Source: JAAGZL01 sp964628835 (lineage in GTDB: Bacteria; Pseudomonadota; Gammaproteobacteria; Chromatiales; Chromatiaceae). From it: 53,149 bases of DNA. A program made the translations under genes and the position numbers. The notes under the pieces were generated by a model, which saw only the letters and a list, made by a program, of their open reading frames with translations, did no database searches and was not told where the DNA came from. This document shows positions 41,063-47,624 of this stretch, one piece after another. Location: the NCBI GenBank assembly GCA_964628835.1, contig CAZVME010000015.1, positions 1 through 53,149 on the forward strand, written 5' to 3'. Every line of letters starts with the position of its first letter. Position 1 is the first letter of the stretch.

Positions 41063-42991
41063 ATGAGTGATACCAATCTGACATTTAGGCGCTATGAAGA
41101 CGGTGACCACGAGCATGTATCGTGGGATGAAGATATCGTCAGCTCCGGCGAATCATATATCTGCCCGACCTATATACAGCGTACACCACCCTGTCAGAGC
41201 GCATGTCCATCTGGTCATGATATCCGTGGCTGGTTGTCTATCGTACGCGGCCTGGACAAGCCACCCGAGGGTATGGCCTGGGAAGAGTACGCTTTCCACC
41301 GTATGACCATGTCCAATCCGTTTCCATCCATCATGGGTCGTGTATGCCCTGCCCCATGTCAGGACGGCTGTAACCGCAATGATGTGGATGAGTATGTTGG
41401 TATCAACTCCATCGAACAGTACATTGGTGACTGGGCTCGCGAGAATGACATCAAGTTTGGCGCACCAGGCGCTGACACTGGCAAGAAGGTCGCCATCGTC
41501 GGCGGTGGTCCCGCTGGTCTTGCTGCAGCCTACTTCCTGCGCAAACGCGGCCACGGAGCCACAATTTTTGAAGAGTATAAGGCCCTGGGCGGCATGATGC
41601 GCTTCGGTCTTCCAGAGTACCGCGTACCACGCACCATCCTGGACCAAGAGACCCAGCGTATTTTGGATCTGGGTGTTGAGGTGAAGCTGAATACCCGTGT
41701 CGGCACAGACGTTGCCGTTGAAGACCTGGAGAAAGAGTACGATGCTATCTTCTGGGGTGTAGGCTGCATCAAGGGTAAGGACCTACGTGTTCCAGGTTTC
41801 GATGCTCCAAATGCTGTTGACGGTATGACCTTCCTGCGGGCATTTAATGACGGTAGTCTGCAGTACCTCTCCGGACGCATCCTGGTGATCGGTGGTGGTG
41901 ATACCGCCATGGACGTTGTAGCTGCTTCCAAGCGACTGGGAAATATTGCAGATGTAGACGAAGCAAACCGTCCAGAAAATGTTTTGGCAGGCAAGGTATC
42001 CCATAATGAGACCGATGCAGCCAAGCGTGAAGATTCGGATTGTTGGTTAGTCTATCGTCGCCCGATTGAAAAAGCCCCATGTACCACTCACGAACTGGAG
42101 GCCAGTATCGCTGAGGGTGTAGAGGTCCACGACAGCTTGGCGCCGCTGGAAGTTATGCTGGACGATCAGGGTCGCGCCAGAGCTCTGAAAGTGCAACCGG
42201 TTGATTGGTCTACCGGCAAAATGGTCGACAACGGCGAACCATTTGAGATTGAGTGCACCATGATCGTTGGAGCCACCGGCCAGACCGGCGACTTCTCCGG
42301 TATTGACGGTGTAGCAAATGAGTGGAATCAGATCGACGCTGAGAAGAATATGCAGGTGAAAGGTAGGCCTGGACACTTCGCTGGTGGTGATACGGTGGAT
42401 CCACATCTGCTTACCACCGCTATTGGCCATGCCTCAATCGCGGTCGAGGGTATTGAGCAGTATATGCAGGGTGAAGAGGTTTCAGACCGGCCTAAGGTGG
42501 ATGCCCATCACTTTGAGTTGCTGAAAGAGCTGGATCTTAAAGGGCTCTCTCCTGAAGAGTACACTCAGGGCGAGACCTGGGGTAGCGATACATCCAAGTT
42601 TGCGGTTCATAACTTCGATGATCGCGCCAGTGCTGAGGTGATTAAGTCCGAAGAGCTGTTCAAGGCCCACTTCGCGCACGAGCCAATTAATGAAAGGGCA
42701 GAGACCGATATCAACTCGGATAATGTATTGGCCAACATGCAGGAGCGCTTTACCGGTCTGGAAGAGGAAGCTGCACAGAAAGAGGCCGGTCGTTGCATGA
42801 GCTGTGGCATGTGCTTCGAGTGCGACAACTGCGTGATCTACTGTCCTCAGGATGCGGTGATCCGCGTCAAGAAGGATCAGAAGGCCATGGGTCGTTATGT
42901 AGAGACTGACTACGCACTCTGCGTAGGTTGCCATATCTGTAAAGAGGTTTGTCCTACCGGTTACATCGAGATGGGCTTGGGCTTCGCCTAA
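41063..42991 (+). CDS. DsrL/GltD-like NAD(P)H:acceptor oxidoreductase with ferredoxin domains
   Basis: 642 residues from ATG 41063 (GGAGTGG upstream; a GTG 33 bases earlier is unlikely). The N-terminal cysteine-rich domain has TPPCQSACPSGHDIRGW and VCPAPCQDGCNRN, [4Fe-4S] ligands as in glutamate synthase small subunit. FAD binding is at VAIVGGGPAGLAAAYFLRKR, NAD(P) at ILVIGGGDTAMDVVAASKRL. The C-terminus has two [4Fe-4S] motifs, CMSCGMCFECDNCVIYCP and CVGCHICKEVCP. The architecture and start (LTFRRYEDGDHEHVSWDE) match DsrL of sulfur oxidisers. Here it lies next to korAB, not a dsr operon, so it probably exchanges electrons between NAD(P)H and ferredoxin for the 2-oxoglutarate synthase. Role inferred. 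Confidence 0.85.
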   Translation: MSDTNLTFRRYEDGDHEHVSWDEDIVSSGESYICPTYIQRTPPCQSACPSGHDIRGWLSIVRGLDKPPEGMAWEEYAFHRMTMSNPFPSIMGRVCPAPCQDGCNRNDVDEYVGINSIEQYIGDWARENDIKFGAPGADTGKKVAIVGGGPAGLAAAYFLRKRGHGATIFEEYKALGGMMRFGLPEYRVPRTILDQETQRILDLGVEVKLNTRVGTDVAVEDLEKEYDAIFWGVGCIKGKDLRVPGFDAPNAVDGMTFLRAFNDGSLQYLSGRILVIGGGDTAMDVVAASKRLGNIADVDEANRPENVLAGKVSHNETDAAKREDSDCWLVYRRPIEKAPCTTHELEASIAEGVEVHDSLAPLEVMLDDQGRARALKVQPVDWSTGKMVDNGEPFEIECTMIVGATGQTGDFSGIDGVANEWNQIDAEKNMQVKGRPGHFAGGDTVDPHLLTTAIGHASIAVEGIEQYMQGEEVSDRPKVDAHHFELLKELDLKGLSPEEYTQGETWGSDTSKFAVHNFDDRASAEVIKSEELFKAHFAHEPINERAETDINSDNVLANMQERFTGLEEEAAQKEAGRCMSCGMCFECDNCVIYCPQDAVIRVKKDQKAMGRYVETDYALCVGCHICKEVCPTGYIEMGLGFA

Positions 42992-43015
42992 GCTGCTCGC
43001 TTGCTATACCTGAAG

Positions 43016-43049
43016 AGGCTGACTCCGGATTTCGGGGTCGGCCTTTTTT
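43016..43049 (+). terminator. Rho-independent terminator of the DsrL-like gene
   Basis: AGGCTGACTCCG-GATTT-CGGGGTCGGCCT forms a 12-bp stem with G-U pairs, followed by T44-T49. It ends the reductive-TCA island on the plus strand. Confidence 0.88.
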
Positions 43050-43085
43050 CTTGTCAGGCGAAAGCTATCTGTTGAAATGATTGGC

Positions 43086-43127
43086 TATAATAAGCGCCGA
43101 TTAGACGCTTGCTCCCGATGCAAGCGT
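43086..43127 (+). promoter_or_regulatory. Probable ppnP promoter and leader hairpin
   Basis: Perfect -10 TATAAT (43086-43091) with a poor -35. Fourteen bases downstream is a perfect 8-bp stem ACGCTTGC-TCCCGAT-GCAAGCGT (43105-43112 with 43120-43127), which would sit at the very 5' end of the transcript, about 70 bases before the ppnP start. It could stabilise the mRNA or act as an operator. Confidence 0.45.
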
Positions 43128-43197
43128 GATTATATAGATGCAATTCCAGCCCACCTGCCAACCGGTGTGATGGCAAATTAATATTTCAAAATTGGCG

Positions 43198-43525
43198 ATG
43201 GATAAAATGTCTGAATTCAGAGATGTAGTAGTGGTAAAAGAGGCCAACGTTTACTTTGATGGCAAGGTAAACAGCCGTAGCGTAAAGTTTAGTGATGGCT
43301 CCAGCAAGACCTTGGGGTTTATGCTACCTGGGGAGTATCGGTTTAATACTGCTGCTGCGGAGGTGATGGAGATCATGTCTGGAGACGCTGCGGTGCTGTT
43401 GCCAGGCGGTGATGACTGGGTAGTGAGTGATCAAGGGTGGCGAATCGTTTGAGGTGGCTGCTAATTCCGCCTTTACCATAAAGGCGCTGACACCGACCGA
43501 CTACTGTTGCTCGTTTATTAAATAG
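43198..43525 (+). pseudogene. ppnP: Pyrimidine/purine nucleoside phosphorylase PpnP, frameshifted
   Basis: PpnP (YaiE, DUF1255) is a small cupin-fold enzyme that splits nucleosides with phosphate. The first frame gives NVYFDGKVNSRSVKF, LGFMLPGEYRFNTAAAEVME and VLLPGGDDW, then leaves homology and stops at 43450. Deleting one G of GGG (43435-43437) restores GGESFEVAANSAFTIKALTP and TDYCCSFIK, which aligns with the E. coli C-terminus (VFNVPGHSEFHLQV, then YLCRYL). The repaired protein has about 108 residues (94 in E. coli); ATG 43198 or 43207 may be the start. Either a sequencing error or a recent inactivation. Confidence 0.8.
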
Positions 43526-43541
43526 TTGCCGGGTTAATCAT

Positions 43542-44303
43542 GTGAAACTGCTGCTACTACTCTTCTCCTTGTATATCTTGATGCTGGGCTATGTGTATTT
43601 TGCCCAGCGCGCCTTTATCTATTTTCCTGAACATACCCGCCCCGCAAGCGTCCCTCCCAATTATGAGTTTAAAAATGAGGGTGTGCTGCTGAAAGGCTGG
43701 GTGGTGAATCAAAAGGGCAGGGATGCCATTGTGTACTTTGGTGGCAATGGGGAGAGCCTGGAGTACAACCTACCCCTGTTTAAGAAGATTTTTCCTGACA
43801 GGGCCGTGTATATGGTCTCCTACCGGGGTTATGGGGATAGTGCGGGGGAGCCGTCAGAGAGGAACATATACTCTGATGCCCTGGCCCTGTATGACCGGGT
43901 TCACAACCAGCACGCTTTGGTTTCAATCATTGGCCGCAGCCTGGGCAGTAGTGTGGCCACCTACCTTGCGTCGAAAAGACCTACTCATCGACTTGCACTG
44001 GTAACCCCCTTCGCCAGCCTGGAGGGTCTGGCCAGTCAACAGTTTGCGGTTTTTCCGGTTAAATTGTTGTTGCAGGACAAGTACCACTCCGCAGCGCGTG
44101 TGCCAAAGATTAGCGCCAGGACCTTGATTCTATATGCTGAAGATGACGCCATTATTCCCTACTCCAGTACCCAGGCCCTGATCTCAGCCTTTCCCGCAAG
44201 TCAGTTGGAGTCAAAAAAGATAGCTGGTGCAGGCCATAACTCCATATCTGGTTTTGCTGAGTATGAAAAATGGTTGCGGGAATTTTTCTATCAAAGGGAC
44301 TAG
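43542..44303 (+). CDS. Membrane-anchored alpha/beta hydrolase (BEM46/YfhR-like)
   Basis: 253 residues. An N-terminal hydrophobic segment (LLLLLFSLYILMLGYVYFA) anchors it to the inner membrane or exports it. The hydrolase fold has YFGGNGESLEYN (oxyanion region), the nucleophile elbow GRSLGSS, the acid in LYAEDDAIIPY and the catalytic His in GAGHNSISG. Start is GTG 43542. Substrate unknown; relatives include poorly characterised BEM46-like and YfhR hydrolases. It follows ppnP by 16 bases (using the repaired stop). Confidence 0.82.
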   Translation: MKLLLLLFSLYILMLGYVYFAQRAFIYFPEHTRPASVPPNYEFKNEGVLLKGWVVNQKGRDAIVYFGGNGESLEYNLPLFKKIFPDRAVYMVSYRGYGDSAGEPSERNIYSDALALYDRVHNQHALVSIIGRSLGSSVATYLASKRPTHRLALVTPFASLEGLASQQFAVFPVKLLLQDKYHSAARVPKISARTLILYAEDDAIIPYSSTQALISAFPASQLESKKIAGAGHNSISGFAEYEKWLREFFYQRD

Positions 44304-44363
44304 TATGCTTGTCAGATATCCTCTTTTCCCCAAGAACCTGACAACGCGGGACAAAATTGATAG

Positions 44364-44717
44364 ATGATAAATCATAAACTGGTACTCCCTGGGCACCTTA
44401 ACCACTATGGATTTCTGTTTGGCGGCAATCTGCTGCGGTGGGCCGATGAGTTTGCCTGGATTGCCACTACCCTGGATTATCCGAAGTGCAACTTTGTCAC
44501 CATTGGAATGGATAAGGTCAGATTCCTGAAGAGTGTAACGGAGGGTACGATTCTGGAGGTGGTGGCAGAGAAGATGAAAGAGGGGAACACTACGGTCAGG
44601 TATATGGTGAAGGTATTCCGCCTGCACTCTGAGATCGACTCTGACCTGATATTTACCGCCGAGGTCACCTTTATCAGAATTGATGAGAATGGCGAGAAGA
44701 TGCCACTACCGGTGTAG
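44364..44717 (+). CDS. Acyl-CoA thioesterase, hot-dog fold (YciA-like)
   Basis: 117 residues, single hot-dog domain. LVLPGHLNHYGFLFGGNLLRWADE has the family pattern in which Asn/His before GxxFGG and the Asp at the end of the helix form the active site; VTIGMDKVRFLKSV is the conserved central strand. It is slightly shorter than YciA (132). It probably hydrolyses acyl-CoAs in the cytoplasm; chain-length preference unknown. It lies 60 bases after the hydrolase gene. Confidence 0.83.
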   Translation: MINHKLVLPGHLNHYGFLFGGNLLRWADEFAWIATTLDYPKCNFVTIGMDKVRFLKSVTEGTILEVVAEKMKEGNTTVRYMVKVFRLHSEIDSDLIFTAEVTFIRIDENGEKMPLPV

Positions 44718-44742
44718 CGGTTTGGTCCACCTGTGTTCTGAA

Positions 44743-46077
44743 CTATGGTTCCCGTCTTAAGACCTCAATCTTGCCTATCCTGCTGGTGTGCAGGTGTACG
44801 GTCATTTTCCCGCTATACAGCATCTGCTCCACATTAATGGTGTGATTCTTGATAGAGACCAACACCCCCTGTTTGGGTCTGTCATTGTCCAATGTGTAGA
44901 TACGTACCCTGTGGAGTAGATAATCGGCTAGATTTGAAGCGTCTGTCTCGATATAGCGCAATTTTGGACGAGATTTGGGGGCCGGTTTTAACCGGGTTAT
45001 CTCGGCCTCGTCCATGACCTCGGGTCGGGCTTGCTTTTCCCTGGATGCAGGGTTGGCCCTGTGAGGTTGCCCTTTAGATTGGGTTGAAAAGCTAAGATCC
45101 GTAACCGGTTTATTGTTGTGGCTCACAGTTATCCCCAACAGGTCGACTAGGTCGCTGGTTCTGTATGCGGATAGTTTGCTGGGGTCGATCCCGGATGATG
45201 GGTTTGCCGTAATCTTCAGTTCGCCGGCATTGGTGACCAGCTGTTTGAACAGGTCAGTCAGTCCGGGGCCTGGTACAAAGCCAAGGGTTTTTAGATAGTG
45301 TTTGGCCGGTTGGGAAACCAGCGCATCTATGAATTGATCCGGGCTTTGTCCTGAATTTCCTGCACAAAGAGTTACCATCTGTTTCGTATAACCAGGTTCA
45401 ATATTACGTACCAGATGCAGCTGTTCAAAAGCTGGCATTCGGCCAACCCCGATAACTCCCGCAACCGTGAGCCCGCTAAGACTGAAATTTAGAGAGGAGG
45501 ACTCAACTCCCGAGAGTTCGTAGTCGATGGCGAGACGCACCTCGCCCGTTTCCTGGTCATAGTTGTAGCCCACGCCCCCATTGATGGTAAGCCCAGGAAA
45601 CCCCAGATCCTTCAGGCCGGAGGCCGTGAGGATACCGGCCAGAGAGCAGCTGTCCACCTTATGCTTCCAGATAGGGGTTGCATTGGCGCCGAGACGGGCT
45701 CCGATGTTGGAGAGGAACGAGCTGGAAATGGCGCTCTCCAATTGGTGAACGGTTACGGCCATTTGTGCTGGTGGCTTATCCTGTTTGAAACCCTGCGCCA
45801 GTTCAAACAGGAATCTGGGGCCGTTGCCGCTTATTTCCAACTGCTGAATGCTGATCTCGTCATAACTTCCGGTGGGTGTTAGCAGAACCCGATCTATGAA
45901 GATCCTGCCGTTCAGGTCGGAACCGATTCCACTATATTGGATTTGCAGAAAGGGGGCTGCCATCTGGATCATTTTGTCCAGATCAGTTTTTACCTTGTAG
46001 TGGATGTATCCCTTTGCCCCAACATAGGCCAGGGCTGCTACTACTATAGGTATGCTTATTAGCATCCTGATTTTCAC
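44743..46077 (-). CDS. Uncharacterised membrane-anchored periplasmic protein
   Basis: 444 residues that I do not recognise by family. An N-terminal signal-anchor (MLISIPIVVAALAYVGAKGY) is followed by a probably periplasmic region rich in beta strands (about 40-330), with paired cysteines in KVDSCSLAGI and MVTLCAGNSG, then a basic, Pro/Lys-rich linker (about 335-385, SKGQPHRANPASREK) and a short C-terminal beta domain (RVRIYTLDNDRPKQGVLVSI). The layout loosely resembles YdgA/DUF945-like or lipid-transfer-type envelope proteins, but no specific motif supports that. It is convergent with the thioesterase gene and has its own divergent upstream region. Confidence 0.6.
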   Translation of the reverse strand: MKIRMLISIPIVVAALAYVGAKGYIHYKVKTDLDKMIQMAAPFLQIQYSGIGSDLNGRIFIDRVLLTPTGSYDEISIQQLEISGNGPRFLFELAQGFKQDKPPAQMAVTVHQLESAISSSFLSNIGARLGANATPIWKHKVDSCSLAGILTASGLKDLGFPGLTINGGVGYNYDQETGEVRLAIDYELSGVESSSLNFSLSGLTVAGVIGVGRMPAFEQLHLVRNIEPGYTKQMVTLCAGNSGQSPDQFIDALVSQPAKHYLKTLGFVPGPGLTDLFKQLVTNAGELKITANPSSGIDPSKLSAYRTSDLVDLLGITVSHNNKPVTDLSFSTQSKGQPHRANPASREKQARPEVMDEAEITRLKPAPKSRPKLRYIETDASNLADYLLHRVRIYTLDNDRPKQGVLVSIKNHTINVEQMLYSGKMTVHLHTSRIGKIEVLRREP

Positions 46078-46469
46078 GTTGCTCTCCTGCTCATCTGTTA
46101 AAGTTAGTTGGAGTCACGCTTGGTTGCAACCGTGATTATGTTGTTGCCTAGGTGCTTTAGTTGGATTGAACCGGTGAAGGTGGCTTTTTGTGCCAAAAGG
46201 GCTGCATCTGTAAAGGGGAAATTTTAACCCTTTTCCCAAATACCCTCTAATGATTTTTTGCAGCAGCTTTTTAGCTGATTGATCTGGGCTGAGTGTCGAA
46301 TTGTGTGGAGGATAGCAAAACTGCTGCAGGGAAGTTACCGCATGGATAGTGGAGTCATGCTAGAGTTGTGACAGCGGGTGTGGTGTTCTCTGGAGGCGCA
46401 GTTGGCGCCGGGTGCCACATCTGAAGCAAGCAAACTTTTCTCCCTCAATGGAATAAATAATAGCAGATT
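46078..46469. other. Divergent intergenic region
   Basis: 392 bases between two divergent genes, presumably holding both promoters. Visible structure: AAAGGG/CCCTTT (46212-46217 with 46228-46233), a hairpin CAGCT-TTTT-AGCTG (46264-46277) and a longer-range inverted repeat TGCAGCAG (46259-46266) with CTGCTGCA (46321-46328). No coding sequence or confident -35/-10 pair was found. Confidence 0.5.
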
Positions 46470-47570
46470 ATGGGTAATGATCTCTATTCAGAGAATCAGC
46501 AGCTACACCGCCATCTTAAAGCATTTTTAAGTCAGGCGCGCACCAATGAGCAAAAGATGCACCGCTTTCAGGGGCAGGAGCTACAGCTTATCCGGCTCAA
46601 CTCCTTGGTGCAGCTGGTCAATACAATTATCTATGATTACCGTACGGCGTTTGAGCTGGATGTGGTGACCTTAACCCTGGTGGACCCCTCCTATGAACTG
46701 CAACATATCATGGAGGATGAAGGGGTGGTGCTTGGTGACCACCCGGAGCTGGCCTTTGTCTCTTCAGTGGATGCGTTGGATGATTTTTATGGTGTGACTG
46801 CCGAACCACAACTGGGGATTTATCATGCAGAGCTGCACGGTTTCCTGTTTTCGAAGGTAAAAATAACGCCGGGTAGTGTGGCGTTGATGCCACTCATTCG
46901 CTATGACGAACTCATCGGCAGCCTGAATCTGGGCTGTGTTAAACCAGAGCGATTTGTGGAGGGCTCCGCAACAGATTTCCTGCAACGCCTCTCGGCAGTG
47001 GTGGCCATCTGTCTGGAGAATGCCGCCAACCATGAGCGACTTAAGCGTGTTGGGCTGACTGACTTCCTCACCGGAATAAACAACCGCCGTTTCTTTGACC
47101 AGCGTTTGAGTGAAGAGATTATGCGCGCCCAGCGTAAGGAGAGCCTGCTGGGCTGTCTGCTGCTGGATATCGATAACTTCAAGCGGGTGAACGATACTTG
47201 TGGTCACCGTGTAGGTGACAAGGTGCTCAAGCAGATATCCTCCCTGACCAAACAGCAGTTGCGCGCCACCGATGTACTGGCCCGCTTTGGTGGTGAGGAG
47301 TTTTCGGTGCTGCTGATCGATAGTGATGAGAACGTTACCATGGAGATCGCACAGCGTATTCGCAGTGCTATTGCCGAATTAAGCATTGCGCTGGATGACG
47401 GGCGCGAGGTGCGGGTAACGGTCTCAATTGGTGTCTCACTGTACAGCGCCGGAGAGAAAGACACCGGTTCCTTAGAATTTGCCGAAGAGCTGGTTGATCG
47501 TGCTGATCAGGCGCTCTACCGGGCTAAAACCAGCGGTAAAAATCGTGTGGTCTGTTTTGGAGGCGAATAA
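46470..47570 (+). CDS. DUF484/GAF-like diguanylate cyclase
   Basis: 366 residues, cytoplasmic. Residues 1-200 look like a DUF484/GAF-type sensor with an N-terminal coiled coil (LYSENQQLHRHLKAFLSQ) and the pattern VALMPLIRYDELIGSLNLG. A GGDEF domain follows (about 205-365): DFLTGINNRRFFDQRL, DIDNFKRVNDTCGHRVGD and the active site RFGGEEF. The inhibitory I-site RxxD is present (RATD, five residues before GGEEF), so product feedback inhibition is expected. No EAL domain. It makes cyclic di-GMP in response to an unknown ligand. A terminator for the opposing operon follows. Confidence 0.9.
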   Translation: MGNDLYSENQQLHRHLKAFLSQARTNEQKMHRFQGQELQLIRLNSLVQLVNTIIYDYRTAFELDVVTLTLVDPSYELQHIMEDEGVVLGDHPELAFVSSVDALDDFYGVTAEPQLGIYHAELHGFLFSKVKITPGSVALMPLIRYDELIGSLNLGCVKPERFVEGSATDFLQRLSAVVAICLENAANHERLKRVGLTDFLTGINNRRFFDQRLSEEIMRAQRKESLLGCLLLDIDNFKRVNDTCGHRVGDKVLKQISSLTKQQLRATDVLARFGGEEFSVLLIDSDENVTMEIAQRIRSAIAELSIALDDGREVRVTVSIGVSLYSAGEKDTGSLEFAEELVDRADQALYRAKTSGKNRVVCFGGE

Positions 47571-47601
47571 AAAGGCCGATCTGCGTTTCCACAGATCGAC
47601 C
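47569..47601 (-). terminator. Terminator of the NuoE-NuoF-NuoG/GltD operon
   Basis: Read on the minus strand: GGTCGATCTG-TGGAAACG-CAGATCGGCC followed by five T. It lies 24 bases after the stop of the NuoG/GltD fusion gene. The hairpin may also help end the convergent cyclase transcript. Confidence 0.85.
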
Positions 47602-47624
47602 CTGTTCCGGTAAACCAATCGGGA

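Noticed and set aside
43089..43103. GCCGATTA as a second sigma-28 -10 element
   Set aside because: The bases 11 upstream (ATGATTGG) do not resemble TAAAGTTT, and a perfect TATAAT lies nearby.
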